In this document: piece after piece, positions 27,172 through 37,532 of the stretch
Numbering within the stretch: the stretch's first letter is position 1
Layout of the letters: the number at the start of each line of letters is the position of its first letter
Assembly (NCBI RefSeq): GCF_029871245.1
Contig: NZ_SSON01000075.1
Span: forward strand, 14,943 to 78,942
DNA: 64,000 bases
Reading direction: 5' to 3'
Origin: Pseudomonas sp. BN102
GTDB taxonomy: Bacteria; Pseudomonadota; Gammaproteobacteria; Pseudomonadales; Pseudomonadaceae
The notes under the pieces: model-generated
Database searches by the model: none
What the model was told of the DNA's origin: nothing
The model's input: the letters and a program-made list of their open reading frames with translations, nothing else
Position numbers and translations under genes: made by a program

Positions 27172-29682
27172 ATGCCTGATTCCTTCGCTGCCAGTCTGCG
27201 ACTGGCGCCCGATGCGCTGACCCGTCCCTTCGAGCCTCAACAGTTCAGTTTCAAGTCCACCGAGGATCTTGAGCCTTTCCGTGGCGTGCTCGGTCAGGAG
27301 CGCGCGGTGGAGGCCCTGCAGTTCGGCGTCGCCATGCCGCGCCCCGGCTACAACGTCTACGTGATGGGCGAGCCCGGTACCGGCCGCTTCTCCTTCGTCC
27401 AGCGTTACCTCAAGGCCGAAGGCAAGCGCCTGGCGACGCCGGTGGACTGGGTCTACGTCAACCATTTCGACGAACCCCGCGAGCCGCGCGCCATCCAGCT
27501 GCCGCCTGGTGAAGCCCAGGGCTTCATCAGTGACATCGAGCACCTTGTGGATAACTTGCTGGCAACCTTCCCGGCCGTGTTCGAGACGCCCACCTTCCAG
27601 CAGAAGAAGAGCGCCATCGACCGCGCCTTCAACCAGCGCTATGACCGCGCCCTGGATGTGATCGAGCGCCTGGCGCTGGAGAAGGACGTCGCCCTCTACC
27701 GCGACAGCGCGAACATCGCCTTCACCCCCATGAAGGACGGCAAGGCCCTGGACGAGGCGGACTTCGCCCAACTGCCGGAGTCCGAGCGCGAACGCTTCCA
27801 TGAAGACATCGCCGCCCTGGAAGAGCGCCTGAACGAGGAACTCTCCAGCCTGCCGCAGTGGAAGCGCGAGTCGAGCAACCAGCTGCGCCAGCTCAACGAG
27901 GAAACCATTGCCCAGGCCCTGCAGCCGCTGCTTTCGCCGCTCTCGGAAAAGTATGCGGAGTACGCCGGGGTGGTGGCCTATTTGCAGGCGATGCAGTGCA
28001 ACCTGCTGAAGACGGTGGTCGACCAGTTACTCGACGAGAAGCCCGACGCCCAGCGCCGCGAGCTGCTCGAAGAGCAGTACTGCCCCAGCCTGGTGGTGGG
28101 CCACCACGCCAGCGGCGGCGCGCCCGTGGTGTTCGAGTCCCACCCGACCTACGACAACCTGTTCGGTCGCATCGAGTACGGCACCGACCAGGGCGCCCTC
28201 TATACCAGTTATCGGCAACTGCGCCCGGGCGCGCTGCACCGCGCCAACGGCGGCTTCCTGGTGCTGGAGGCGGAGAAGCTGCTGGGCGAGCCCTTCGTCT
28301 GGGATGCGCTCAAGCGCGCCCTGCATTCGCGCCAGCTGAAGATGGAATCCCCCCTCGCGGAGCTGGGCCGCCTGGCCACCGTGACCCTGACCCCGCAGGT
28401 GATCCCGCTGCAGGTGAAGGTGGTGATCATCGGCTCGCGCCAGCTCTACTACACCCTGCAGGACCTGGATCCCGACTTCCAGGAGATGTTCCGGGTGCTG
28501 GTGGACTTCGACGAGGAGATCGCCCTGTCGGACGACAGCCTGGAGCAGTTCGCCCAGTTGCTGAAGACCCGCACCTCGGAGGAGGGCATGGCGCCCCTGA
28601 CGGCAGAGGCCGTGGCCCGCCTGGCGACCTACAGCGCACGCCTGGCCGAACACCAGGGACGCCTGTCGGCCCGTATCGGCGACCTGTTCCAACTGGTCAG
28701 CGAGGCGGACTTCATCCGCCACCTGGCCGGCGAGACCATGACCGGGGCCGGCCATATCGAGCGCGCCCTGAAGGCCAAGGCGACCCGCACCGGCCGTGTT
28801 TCGGCGCGCATCCTCGACGACATGCTGGCGGGCATCATCCTGATCGACACCGCTGGAGCGGCCGTGGGCAAGTGCAACGGCCTGACCGTACTGGAAGTGG
28901 GCGACTCGGCATTCGGCGTGCCGGCGCGTATCTCCGCCACCGTCTACCCGGGCAGCTCGGGCATCGTCGACATCGAGCGCGAGGTCAACCTCGGCCAGCC
29001 CATCCACTCCAAGGGCGTGATGATCCTCACCGGCTACCTCGGCAGCCGCTACGCCCAGGAATTCCCCCTGGAAATTTCCGCGAGCATCGCCCTGGAGCAG
29101 TCCTACGGCTACGTGGACGGCGACAGCGCATCGCTGGGAGAGGCCTGCACCCTGATTTCCGCCCTGTCGCGTACGCCGCTCAAGCAATGCTTCGCCATCA
29201 CCGGTTCGATCAACCAGTTCGGCGAGGTACAGGCGGTCGGCGGGGTCAACGAGAAGATCGAAGGCTTCTTCCGTCTCTGCGAGGCGCGCGGTCTGACTGG
29301 CGAGCAGGGGGTGATCATTCCCCACGCCAACATCGCCAACCTGATGCTCGACGAACGCGTGCTGGAGGCGGTGCGCGACGGGCAGTTCCATGTCTATGCC
29401 GTTCGCCAGGCCGACGAGGCCTTGAGCCTGTTGGTGGGCCAGCCTGCCGGCGTGCCGGACGACAAGGGCGAGTTTCCCAAGGACAGCGTCAACGCGCGGG
29501 TGGTAGAGCGCCTGCGAGAAATCGCCGAGATGGGGCTGGAGGAGGAGGAGAAGGCCGGTCCGGCCCATGAAGTGGTAGACGCCGTTTCCAAGGCCGCAGC
29601 CCCGCCCAAGCCGGCCCGCAAAGGGCCGAAGCAAGAGCCGGGCAAGGTGCCGGTTCCGGACAAGACCCAGGGCCCGGTCTGA
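27172..29682 (+). CDS. Lon-like (S16 family) ATP-dependent protease
   Basis: An 836-residue protein of the Lon-related AAA protease group that includes E. coli YcbZ/LonH. The C-terminal protease domain has the Ser-Lys dyad: S652 in DGDSAS and K695 in GGVNEKIEG, 43 residues apart as in E. coli Lon (S679/K722). The N-terminal ATPase part has a non-canonical P-loop, GEPGTGR at 66-72 followed by Phe, so the usual Lys-Ser/Thr is Arg-Phe. The Walker B-like segment GGFLVLEAEKLL has Glu. The C-terminal ~45 residues are Lys/Pro-rich. AAGGA precedes ATG 27172. Confidence 0.9.
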   Translation: MPDSFAASLRLAPDALTRPFEPQQFSFKSTEDLEPFRGVLGQERAVEALQFGVAMPRPGYNVYVMGEPGTGRFSFVQRYLKAEGKRLATPVDWVYVNHFDEPREPRAIQLPPGEAQGFISDIEHLVDNLLATFPAVFETPTFQQKKSAIDRAFNQRYDRALDVIERLALEKDVALYRDSANIAFTPMKDGKALDEADFAQLPESERERFHEDIAALEERLNEELSSLPQWKRESSNQLRQLNEETIAQALQPLLSPLSEKYAEYAGVVAYLQAMQCNLLKTVVDQLLDEKPDAQRRELLEEQYCPSLVVGHHASGGAPVVFESHPTYDNLFGRIEYGTDQGALYTSYRQLRPGALHRANGGFLVLEAEKLLGEPFVWDALKRALHSRQLKMESPLAELGRLATVTLTPQVIPLQVKVVIIGSRQLYYTLQDLDPDFQEMFRVLVDFDEEIALSDDSLEQFAQLLKTRTSEEGMAPLTAEAVARLATYSARLAEHQGRLSARIGDLFQLVSEADFIRHLAGETMTGAGHIERALKAKATRTGRVSARILDDMLAGIILIDTAGAAVGKCNGLTVLEVGDSAFGVPARISATVYPGSSGIVDIEREVNLGQPIHSKGVMILTGYLGSRYAQEFPLEISASIALEQSYGYVDGDSASLGEACTLISALSRTPLKQCFAITGSINQFGEVQAVGGVNEKIEGFFRLCEARGLTGEQGVIIPHANIANLMLDERVLEAVRDGQFHVYAVRQADEALSLLVGQPAGVPDDKGEFPKDSVNARVVERLREIAEMGLEEEEKAGPAHEVVDAVSKAAAPPKPARKGPKQEPGKVPVPDKTQGPV

Positions 29683-29690
29683 TCTGAGTC

Positions 29691-29733
29691 CTGACCAGCC
29701 ATGCCGGGTCCGGTTCCCGGTGTGGCTGGTCAG
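29691..29733 (+). terminator. Long hairpin after the Lon-like gene
   Basis: CTGACCAGCCA / TGGCTGGTCAG forms an 11-bp perfect outer stem with a CCGGG/CCCGG inner stem, 8 bases after the stop. No T-run follows, so it is a weak terminator or a 3' stabilising hairpin. Confidence 0.45.
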
Positions 29734-29803
29734 TCATTGAGCGGCAGGGACAAAGCTTGTGCAGCGTGCATCCCGCCGTGTTTCCCTCACCCTGTTCACA
29801 GGG

Positions 29804-29826
29804 TTATCCACAGTTCGCGTGGATAA
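29804..29826. promoter_or_regulatory. Inverted pair of DnaA-box-like sequences
   Basis: TTATCCACA (perfect consensus, 29804-29812) is followed after a few bases by CGTGGATAA (29818-29826), an inverted match with one difference. The pair lies in the intergenic region upstream of the small gene at 29895. DnaA binding is inferred from the motif only. Confidence 0.45.
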
Positions 29827-29894
29827 GCGTCGCGCTTTCGCAGGTCGAAACTCGGGTGTAGGCTGAAAACCAGGCCCCTGCGAGGAAAGCCGCC

Positions 29895-30236
29895 ATGACG
29901 CGCAACCTCTGCCTTACCCGCCAATGCCTGGGACTGGTGACTCGGATCGAATGCGTGATCCGTCCGCTGGCGGGAGAGAATGGACTCTGGACGCTGCTCT
30001 GTGCGGCGGGGATGTCGGGGGAACAACCCTCGGCGATCAAAGCCCAGGGCCCATTCCACGGGCCTCTCGTGGCCGAGTCGGTGCTGTCCGCAATTGCCGA
30101 CTGCCTGGCTGAACAGGGCTACACCGAAGCTGACGATCCGCCGATCTGGCGCCTGCACCTGCAGGGCGAGTTGCGACGACTCAACGGCACCCGTTGTCGA
30201 CATCTGGGTGACTACCAGTTCCGGCCAGAAACCTGA
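29895..30236 (+). CDS. Conserved hypothetical protein
   Basis: A 113-residue protein starting MTRNLCLTRQCLGLVTRIEC, with no signal peptide or membrane segment. Four cysteines in the first half and one in GTRCRHLGD are notable. P. aeruginosa has a similar small gene between its Lon-like protease and UPF0114 genes (PA4575, recalled), so it is likely a real conserved gene. I do not know its function. Confidence 0.75.
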   Translation: MTRNLCLTRQCLGLVTRIECVIRPLAGENGLWTLLCAAGMSGEQPSAIKAQGPFHGPLVAESVLSAIADCLAEQGYTEADDPPIWRLHLQGELRRLNGTRCRHLGDYQFRPET

Positions 30237-30262
30237 CGCGCAGCTGGCCAGCACTTGATCAG

Positions 30263-30284
30263 CCTCCGCCAGCCGGCGGCGGAG
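30263..30284 (+). terminator. Hairpin after the small hypothetical gene
   Basis: CCTCCGCC-AGCCGG-GGCGGAGG, 26 bases after the stop, without a clear T-run. Confidence 0.4.
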
Positions 30285-30428
30285 GGCCCGTCTGCGTGAC
30301 GTTCCAGTGCCCATGCACAGACTCATCCACAGTGTTTGGGGACAATTCCTCGCGTGTTGCCATTATTTTTCTGTAGGAATCTCGCCGCTATACTCGCGTC
30401 CGGTTTTTTTGACTGACTGCGAGAGGCC

Positions 30429-30923
30429 ATGGAACGCTTTGTAGAAAACTCGATGTATGCCGCGCGCTGGTTGCTGGCGCCCATTTATTTCGGCCTGTCC
30501 CTGGCGCTGCTGGCGCTGACGTTGAAGTTCTTCCAGGAAATCCTGCACATCCTGCCCCACGTCTTTGAGAAGACTGAAGCGGACCTGATCCTGGTGCTGC
30601 TCTCCCTCATCGACATGTCGCTGGTGGGCGGCCTGCTGGTGATGGTGATGATCTCCGGCTACGAGAACTTCGTCTCGCAACTGGATATCGACGAAGACAA
30701 GGAAAAGCTGAGCTGGCTGGGCAAGATGGATTCCGGCTCGCTGAAGATGAAGGTGGCAGCCTCCATCGTGGCGATTTCCTCCATCCACCTGCTGCGCATT
30801 TTCATGGATGCCCAGAACATCGATAACAGCAAGATCATGTGGTACGTGGTGCTGCACATGACCTTCGTCATTTCGGCTTTCGCCATGGGCTACCTGGACA
30901 AGATGACCAAGCACGACCACTGA
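30429..30923 (+). CDS. UPF0114 / YqhA family membrane protein
   Basis: A 164-residue inner-membrane protein with four predicted helices: ~15-37, ~52-77 ([20 protein letters not shown]), ~107-125 and ~133-152. The family signature ESR-like start [18 protein letters not shown] and [12 protein letters not shown] are present. Function of the family is unknown. A TATACT -10-like hexamer lies 35 bases upstream at 30389. Confidence 0.92.
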   Translation: MERFVENSMYAARWLLAPIYFGLSLALLALTLKFFQEILHILPHVFEKTEADLILVLLSLIDMSLVGGLLVMVMISGYENFVSQLDIDEDKEKLSWLGKMDSGSLKMKVAASIVAISSIHLLRIFMDAQNIDNSKIMWYVVLHMTFVISAFAMGYLDKMTKHDH

Positions 30924-30945
30924 TCCCCTTCCTGCCGCCGCCCAG

Positions 30946-30986
30946 ACCGCCCGGCCGCCGAAAAGCGGACGGGCGGTTGCGTTTCT
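30946..30986 (+). terminator. Terminator after the UPF0114 gene
   Basis: ACCGCCCG...CGGGCGGT stem with an inner GCCGC/GCGGA pairing and AAAA loop, followed by TGCGTTTCT. Confidence 0.7.
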
Positions 30987-31048
30987 GCCGTCGGTATCGG
31001 GGGCTGTGCATTAGATTTGTGGTGTACAGCGCGCGCGAGGGCGAAGCC

Positions 31049-31354
31049 ATGAAATTGCACGACCTCACCAGCCATGCCCGTGCCGGGCACGTCGAAGAGA
31101 TCAACCTGATTTCCCTTGAAGGTGGCATCTACCTGCTGGAAGCGCTGATCGACGGTCGCTCCCACGCCCTGGATGACGGTCGTGGCCATGTCATCCACCT
31201 GCGTTCGGTGGAACACGCCCGCGAGGTGCTGCACGAGTTCCCGGAAGTGCCTTTCCACCTGGTGCACAGCGTGGTGCATGACGAGATGTGCGGAATGGAA
31301 GCGGACAGCCAGGATACGGTGCGCGTACCGATCTCGACCCGAGTGTCCCACTGA
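31049..31354 (+). CDS. DUF6482 family small protein
   Basis: A 101-residue soluble protein, MKLHDLTSHARAGHVEEINL at the N-terminus and a core GGIYLLEALIDGRSHALDD...HEFPEVPFHLVHSVVHDEMCG. It matches a Pseudomonas-wide small family of unknown function. ATG 31049 is chosen because in-frame upstream sequence covers the previous gene's terminator; the site GAGGGCGAAGCC is moderate. Confidence 0.8.
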   Translation: MKLHDLTSHARAGHVEEINLISLEGGIYLLEALIDGRSHALDDGRGHVIHLRSVEHAREVLHEFPEVPFHLVHSVVHDEMCGMEADSQDTVRVPISTRVSH

Positions 31355-31440
31355 GGCGGAACAGCCCGGCAGGAGCCTGCTCCGGGGAGGAAAAGCTGTG
31401 CTAGTCTGGCCCGCCTTTTTTTCCTGAGCGGAGCTCCGCG

Positions 31441-32058
31441 ATGTCCCAACTCGAACTTTCTACCGACGAAACCCGCGTCAGCTACGGCATCGGCCGTCAA
31501 CTCGGCGACCAGATCCGTGACAACCCTCCGCCCGGCGTGAGCCTGGAAGCCGTGATCGCCGGCCTCAGCGATGCCTTCCAGGGCCTGGAAAGCCGCGTCG
31601 ACGGCGCTGCACTGTCGGCCAGCTTCAAGGTGATTCGCGAGCTCATGCAGGCCGAAGCCCAGGCCAAGGCCGAGGCCGCCGCTGGCGCCGGTCGCGAGTA
31701 TCTGGTGGAAAACGCCAAGCGCGACGGCGTTACCGTCCTGCCGTCCGGCCTGCAATACGAAGTGCTGGTAGCGGGCGAGGGCGCCAAGCCGTCGGCCGAA
31801 GACACCGTACGCACCCACTACCACGGCACCCTGATCGACGGCACCGTGTTCGACAGCTCGTACGATCGCGGCCAGCCGGCCGAATTCCCGGTTGGTGGCG
31901 TGATCGCCGGTTGGGTCGAGGCCCTGCAGCTGATGAACGCCGGCAGCAAGTGGCGCCTGCACGTGCCGAGCGAGCTGGCCTACGGCGGCCAGGCCGTCGG
32001 CAGCATCCCGCCGCACAGCGTGCTGGTGTTCGACGTGGAACTGCTGGAAATCCTCTGA
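31441..32058 (+). CDS. fklB: FKBP-type peptidyl-prolyl cis-trans isomerase FklB
   Basis: A 205-residue proline isomerase/chaperone. An N-terminal helical dimerisation domain (~1-90, FKBP_N, with VSYGIGRQLGDQI) is followed by the FKBP catalytic domain (~100-205). Conserved active-site positions are visible in HYHGTLIDGTVFDSSYDRGQ, GVIAGWVEALQLM and PSELAYGGQAVGSIPPHSVL. There is no clear signal peptide, so it resembles cytoplasmic FklB rather than periplasmic FkpA. GAGCGGAG precedes the ATG. Confidence 0.94.
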   Translation: MSQLELSTDETRVSYGIGRQLGDQIRDNPPPGVSLEAVIAGLSDAFQGLESRVDGAALSASFKVIRELMQAEAQAKAEAAAGAGREYLVENAKRDGVTVLPSGLQYEVLVAGEGAKPSAEDTVRTHYHGTLIDGTVFDSSYDRGQPAEFPVGGVIAGWVEALQLMNAGSKWRLHVPSELAYGGQAVGSIPPHSVLVFDVELLEIL

Positions 32059-32071
32059 TTCCGGAAGTGAC

Positions 32072-32102
32072 CCTTGGGCGGGCCTTCCCTGGCTCGCCCA
32101 AG
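32072..32102 (+). terminator. Hairpin after fklB
   Basis: CTTGGGCGGGCC and GGCTCGCCCAAG pair (one G-T) around TTCCCT, 14 bases after the stop. No T-run, so efficiency is uncertain. The rest of the gap to 32200 holds nothing recognisable. Confidence 0.45.
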
Positions 32103-32200
32103 AACCGGCGAGGGTGCCTGTGCCCTCGCTGCAAGGCCTACGCCCGGGCGATGGCCTTGCGGATGATGCATCCCGGCATCATCGATATCTTTCCCTTCCC

Positions 32201-32443
32201 TCACTGCGTCTCGCTGCAGGGCCGCAGCGCCCTGGCGTAGCAGAACAGGAAGAGGTTGCGCACCAGCTCCTTGAGTACCAGCGGTTCGCTGGAGCTGAGG
32301 CCGGCAAGGTCGAGGTCGCCCTGGTCGCGCAGTTCGTCCAGGGCTTCCTCTTCCAGCACGGCGCAGACCTCACCGGTTTCCCGGTGCAGTATCCGCAGGT
32401 AGGGGTGGGGGCGATCCAGCCAGGCATCGATCAGGTAGGTCAT
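32201..32443 (-). CDS. Small conserved protein, predicted iron-repressed
   Basis: An 80-residue cytoplasmic protein (MTYLIDAWLDRPHPYLRILH...LEEEALDELRDQGDLDLAGL). It closely resembles P. aeruginosa PA4570 as recalled, a gene strongly induced by iron limitation. AAGGAGA lies 8 bases before the ATG at 32443. A Fur box is 29 bases upstream of the start. Function is unknown. It is convergent with fklB and followed upstream by ispB on the same strand, with a terminator between them. Confidence 0.85.
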   Translation of the reverse strand: MTYLIDAWLDRPHPYLRILHRETGEVCAVLEEEALDELRDQGDLDLAGLSSSEPLVLKELVRNLFLFCYARALRPCSETQ

Positions 32444-32471
32444 GGCTCATCTCCTTGAAAAGCGTTGAGAT

Positions 32472-32490
32472 GAGAATAATTCCTATTATC
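32472..32490 (-). promoter_or_regulatory. Fur box
   Basis: The 19-mer GAGAATAATTCCTATTATC matches the consensus GATAATGATAATCATTATC at 13 of 19 positions, with both outer hexamers nearly perfect. Being 29 bases upstream of the small gene's ATG, Fur-Fe2+ would block its transcription. Confidence 0.75.
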
Positions 32491-32531
32491 AAAATAGCAA
32501 GAGCCAATCGATACCTTTCGTCGAGGCAGAA

Positions 32532-32556
32532 AAAAGCCCGTCGCAGGACGGGCTTT
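32532..32556 (-). terminator. Terminator of ispB
   Basis: AAAAGCCCGTC-GCAG-GACGGGCTTTT is a nearly symmetric hairpin with T-runs on both strands, 17 bases after the ispB stop. Confidence 0.9.
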
Positions 32557-32572
32557 TCTGACGGTTCCGGCC

Positions 32573-33541
32573 TCAGTGGGTCCGGGCCACGGCGAACTCG
32601 CTGAGTTCGATCAAGGCATCGCGATAGACGTTGGAGGGCAGCAGGTCCAGGCAGGCGATGGCGCGGGTGGCGTAGTCGCGGGCCAGGTGCGCGGTGTAGT
32701 CCAGGGCGCCGGCGGCTTCCACGGCGGCGCGGATGCCTTCCAGGTCCTGGCTGCCACCCTGCTGGATGGCCTTGCGTACCAGGCTGGCCTGTTCCGGGGT
32801 GCCGTCACGCATGGCGGCAATCAGCGGCAGGGTGGGCTTGCCTTCGGCCAGGTCGTCGCCGACGTTCTTGCCGAGGCTGGCGGCGTCGCCGCGGTAGTCG
32901 AGCAGGTCGTCCACCAGCTGGAAGGCGATGCCCAGGTAGTCACCGAAGGTACGCAGCGCCTCGGCCTGCTCGGCGGAGGCGCCGGCCAGCATGGCCGCGC
33001 TGTGGGTGGAGGCCTCGAAGAGCATCGCGGTCTTGCCGCGGATGACTTCCATATAGGTTTCCTCGGTGGTGCTGGCGTCGCGGATCTTCGACAGCTGCAG
33101 CACTTCGCCCTCGGCGATCACTCGGGTGGCCTGGGAAATGATGCGCATCACCGGCATGGAGCCGAGTTCCACCATCATTTCGAAGGAGCGCGCATAGAGG
33201 AAGTCGCCTACCAGCACGCTGGGCGCGTTGCCCCACAGCGCATTGGCGGTGGAGCGGCCACGGCGCAGGCCGGAGGCGTCGACCACGTCGTCATGCAGCA
33301 GGGTGGAGGTGTGCAGGAACTCGATGGTGGCGGCCAGCAGGCGCAGTTGGTCACCGCCAAAACCCAGAGCGTTGCCGCTGAGCAGTACCAGCAGCGGGCG
33401 CAGGCGTTTGCCGCCGGCGGAGACGATGTAGTCGCCGATCTTCTCCACCAGGGGGACGCGGGAGGTCAGTTGTCGACGAATGATTTCGTCGACTGCGGTA
33501 AAATCGTCCGCCACCACGCGGTAGAAAGCCTGGGGTTGCAT
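32573..33541 (-). CDS. ispB: Octaprenyl/polyprenyl diphosphate synthase IspB
   Basis: A 322-residue trans-polyprenyl transferase that builds the ubiquinone side chain from IPP. Both aspartate-rich motifs are present: first LLHDDVVD (DDxxD) at ~83-90, second LVDDLLD at ~212-218, with GGKRLRPLLVLL near the N-terminus and GKTAMLFEAS between. Pseudomonas quinones usually have nine prenyl units, so the exact chain length is not fixed by the name. It is divergent from rplU. Confidence 0.95.
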   Translation of the reverse strand: MQPQAFYRVVADDFTAVDEIIRRQLTSRVPLVEKIGDYIVSAGGKRLRPLLVLLSGNALGFGGDQLRLLAATIEFLHTSTLLHDDVVDASGLRRGRSTANALWGNAPSVLVGDFLYARSFEMMVELGSMPVMRIISQATRVIAEGEVLQLSKIRDASTTEETYMEVIRGKTAMLFEASTHSAAMLAGASAEQAEALRTFGDYLGIAFQLVDDLLDYRGDAASLGKNVGDDLAEGKPTLPLIAAMRDGTPEQASLVRKAIQQGGSQDLEGIRAAVEAAGALDYTAHLARDYATRAIACLDLLPSNVYRDALIELSEFAVARTH

Positions 33542-33620
33542 CAGCCAGAGGTGCTCCTGTTAGGTTGCGCGGCATGCTAGGGACCGGGCCGGAGGCTGTC
33601 AAGGCGAGCCCCGGCGGTGC

Positions 33621-33649
33621 TTGCGCGGCAATCGCGGCTTGCGTACAAT
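33621..33649 (+). promoter_or_regulatory. Predicted sigma-70 promoter of rplU-rpmA
   Basis: TTGCGC (33621-33626), 17-bp spacer, TACAAT (33644-33649). It leaves a leader of about 130 bases before the rplU ATG. Confidence 0.65.
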
Positions 33650-33785
33650 CGCGGCCCCTGAACTTCCTTGGGCATTTTCCTGCCTTACGCAATTGCACGG
33701 GCGTCAGTTCCGGCCCCATGCAGCCATGCCGACCCATACCTCTTTCTATAAAGCGTCGGGTGAGCAGGTTTAACGGAGAAAATCC

Positions 33786-34097
33786 ATGTACGCAGTTATC
33801 GTTACCGGCGGCAAGCAATACAAAGTCGCTGAAGGTGAATTCCTGAAGATCGAGAAGCTCGAAGTCGCCACCGGCGAATCCGTGACTTTCGATCGCGTCC
33901 TGCTGATCGGCAATGGCGAAGACGTGAAAATCGGTGCTCCGGTCGTCGATGGCGCCAAAGTAGTCGCTGAAGTGGTCTCTCAAGGCCGTCACGACAAAGT
34001 GCGCATCATCAAGTTCCGCCGTCGTAAGCACCACATGAAGCGCCAGGGCCACCGCCAGTGGTTCACTGAAATCAAGATCACCGGCATCCAGGCCTAA
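33786..34097 (+). CDS. rplU: 50S ribosomal protein L21
   Basis: A 103-residue ribosomal protein beginning [20 protein letters not shown], the L21 signature, and ending with the conserved [20 protein letters not shown] motif. It binds 23S rRNA with L20. GGAG lies 7 bases before the ATG. It forms an operon with rpmA, 24 bases downstream. Confidence 0.99.
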   Translation: MYAVIVTGGKQYKVAEGEFLKIEKLEVATGESVTFDRVLLIGNGEDVKIGAPVVDGAKVVAEVVSQGRHDKVRIIKFRRRKHHMKRQGHRQWFTEIKITGIQA

Positions 34098-34121
34098 TTT
34101 CCTTTTTGGAGGATTTGACTC

Positions 34122-35737
<1,616 letters not shown>

Positions 35738-35772
35738 CTCCGGCGCCGCCCGGCGCTGTGGGATGTTCGCAT

Positions 35773-35799
35773 GGCCGCGCGCCTTGCCGCGCGGCCTTC
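35773..35799 (+). terminator. Hairpin between obgE and proB
   Basis: GGCCGCGC-GCCTTGCC-GCGCGGCC followed by TTCT. It may partly terminate obgE, or act as an intra-operon hairpin. Confidence 0.5.
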
Positions 35800-35817
35800 T
35801 AGCTAAGGTTGGACGAT

Positions 35818-36936
35818 ATGCGGGACAAGGTGACTGGCGCGCAGCGCTGGGTGGTGAAGATCGGAAGTGCATTGCTGACGGCTGATGGCCGCGGGCTGGA
35901 TCGTTCGGCCATGGCGATCTGGGTCGAGCAAATGGTGGCCCTGCGCAATGCGGGCGTGGAACTGGTGCTGGTGTCTTCCGGCGCCGTTGCCGCCGGGATG
36001 AGCCGCCTGGGCTGGAATAGCCGTCCGAGTGCCGTGCACGAGCTGCAGGCGGCGGCGGCGGTGGGGCAGATGGGCCTGGTCCAGGCCTGGGAGTCCAGTT
36101 TCGCCGAGCATGGCCGGCACACTGCGCAGATCCTGCTGACTCACGACGACCTTTCCGACCGCAAGCGTTACCTGAACGCCCGCAGCACCCTGCGCACCCT
36201 GGTGGAACTGGGCGCCATCCCGGTGATCAACGAGAACGACACCGTGGTCACCGATGAAATCCGCTTCGGCGACAACGATACCCTGGCCGCCCTGGTGGCG
36301 AACCTGGTAGAGGCCGACCTGCTGGTGATCCTCACTGACCGCGACGGCATGTTCGATGCCGATCCGCGCCACAATCCCGATGCCCAGCTGATCTTCGAGG
36401 CCCGTGCCGATGATCCGGCGCTGGATGCCGTGGCCGGCGGCACCGGCGGCGCCCTGGGGCGTGGAGGCATGCAGACCAAGCTGCGCGCTGCACGCCTTGC
36501 GGCCCGCTCCGGAGCTCACACCGTAATCGTGGGTGGACGAATCGAGCGGGTGCTGGATCGCCTCAAGGCGGGCGAGCGCCTGGGGACTCTGCTGGCTCCC
36601 GAGCGTGGCCTGCTGGCGGCGCGCAAGCAGTGGCTGGCTGGCCATCTGCAGACTCGCGGCACGCTGGTGCTGGATGCGGGGGCGGTCAAGGCGCTGCGCG
36701 AAGATCGCAAGAGCCTGCTGCCGGTGGGTGTGAAGGCCGTCCAGGGCAGTTTCCGTCGTGGCGAGATGGTGGTCTGCGTGGGGCCGGATGGCGCCGAAAT
36801 CGCCCGTGGCCTCGCCAACTACAGTGCCTTGGAGGCGCAGAAGATCATCGGCCAGTCGTCGGATCTCATCGAGAAACTGCTCGGCTATGTCGACGAGCCG
36901 GAGCTGGTGCATCGGGACAACCTGATTCTGGTCTGA
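35818..36936 (+). CDS. proB: Glutamate 5-kinase
   Basis: A 372-residue kinase catalysing the first step of proline synthesis (glutamate plus ATP to glutamyl-5-phosphate). The amino-acid-kinase domain shows [36 protein letters not shown] and [15 protein letters not shown]; a C-terminal PUA domain (~280-372) follows. ATG 35818 ([11 protein letters not shown]) is preceded by AAGGTTGG and matches the P. aeruginosa length. It follows obgE, as in P. aeruginosa. Confidence 0.97.
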   Translation: MRDKVTGAQRWVVKIGSALLTADGRGLDRSAMAIWVEQMVALRNAGVELVLVSSGAVAAGMSRLGWNSRPSAVHELQAAAAVGQMGLVQAWESSFAEHGRHTAQILLTHDDLSDRKRYLNARSTLRTLVELGAIPVINENDTVVTDEIRFGDNDTLAALVANLVEADLLVILTDRDGMFDADPRHNPDAQLIFEARADDPALDAVAGGTGGALGRGGMQTKLRAARLAARSGAHTVIVGGRIERVLDRLKAGERLGTLLAPERGLLAARKQWLAGHLQTRGTLVLDAGAVKALREDRKSLLPVGVKAVQGSFRRGEMVVCVGPDGAEIARGLANYSALEAQKIIGQSSDLIEKLLGYVDEPELVHRDNLILV

Positions 36937-36952
36937 GTGGGTGGAGGGATAG

Positions 36953-37417
36953 ATGCGCCTTTTCAAGGGATTGGCGGCGGCCCTGGCGGCTATGCCGCTG
37001 CTGGCCGTGGCTGAAGAGATCGGTTCGGTGTCCACCGTGTTCAAGTGGGTGGGGCCGAACGACAAGATAGTGGTCGAGGCGTTCGATGATCCCGGGGTCG
37101 AGGGCGTGACCTGCTACCTGTCGCGGGCCAAGACTGGTGGGGTGAAGGGCGGTCTCGGGCTGGCCGAAGACCGTGCCGAGGCCTCCATCGCCTGTCGCCA
37201 GGTGGGGCCCATTCGCTTCAAGGGCGAGCTCAAGGAGGGCGAGGAGGTGTTCAAGGAACGCACCTCGCTGGTGTTCAAGACCATGCAGGTGGTGCGTTTC
37301 TTCGACCGCAAGCGCAATAGCCTGGTCTATCTGGTTTATAGCGACAGGGTGATCGAGGGGAGTCCGCAGAATGCGGTGACTGCCATCCCGATCATGCCCT
37401 GGCCGGTGAAGCCCTGA
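36953..37417 (+). CDS. creA: CreA family periplasmic protein
   Basis: A 154-residue exported protein with signal peptide [20 protein letters not shown]. The mature part has CreA-family motifs: [40 protein letters not shown] and the C-terminal [20 protein letters not shown]. Two cysteines (TCYLS and IACRQVG) may pair in the periplasm. Function is unknown. GGAGGG precedes the ATG and it lies 16 bases after proB. Confidence 0.9.
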   Translation: MRLFKGLAAALAAMPLLAVAEEIGSVSTVFKWVGPNDKIVVEAFDDPGVEGVTCYLSRAKTGGVKGGLGLAEDRAEASIACRQVGPIRFKGELKEGEEVFKERTSLVFKTMQVVRFFDRKRNSLVYLVYSDRVIEGSPQNAVTAIPIMPWPVKP

Positions 37418-37428
37418 CCTGATGCGAG

Positions 37429-37453
37429 AAGCCCGACGAGTTCGGGCTTTTTT
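37429..37453 (+). terminator. Terminator of the proB-creA unit
   Basis: AAGCCCGA-CGAG-TTCGGGCTT with a run of T residues, 12 bases after the creA stop. Confidence 0.92.
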
Positions 37454-37487
37454 GCGGCTCGATGGTGGGGCAGGCTATTTCGCGGGC

Positions 37488-37516
37488 AATAAAAAACCGG
37501 CCAGGAGGCCGGTTTT
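37488..37516 (-). terminator. Terminator of rpsT
   Basis: On the minus strand AAACCGGCC-TCCT-GGCCGGTTT is followed by TTTATT, 17 bases after the rpsT stop. Confidence 0.92.
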
Positions 37517-37532
37517 TCGCAAGAACTCAAGC

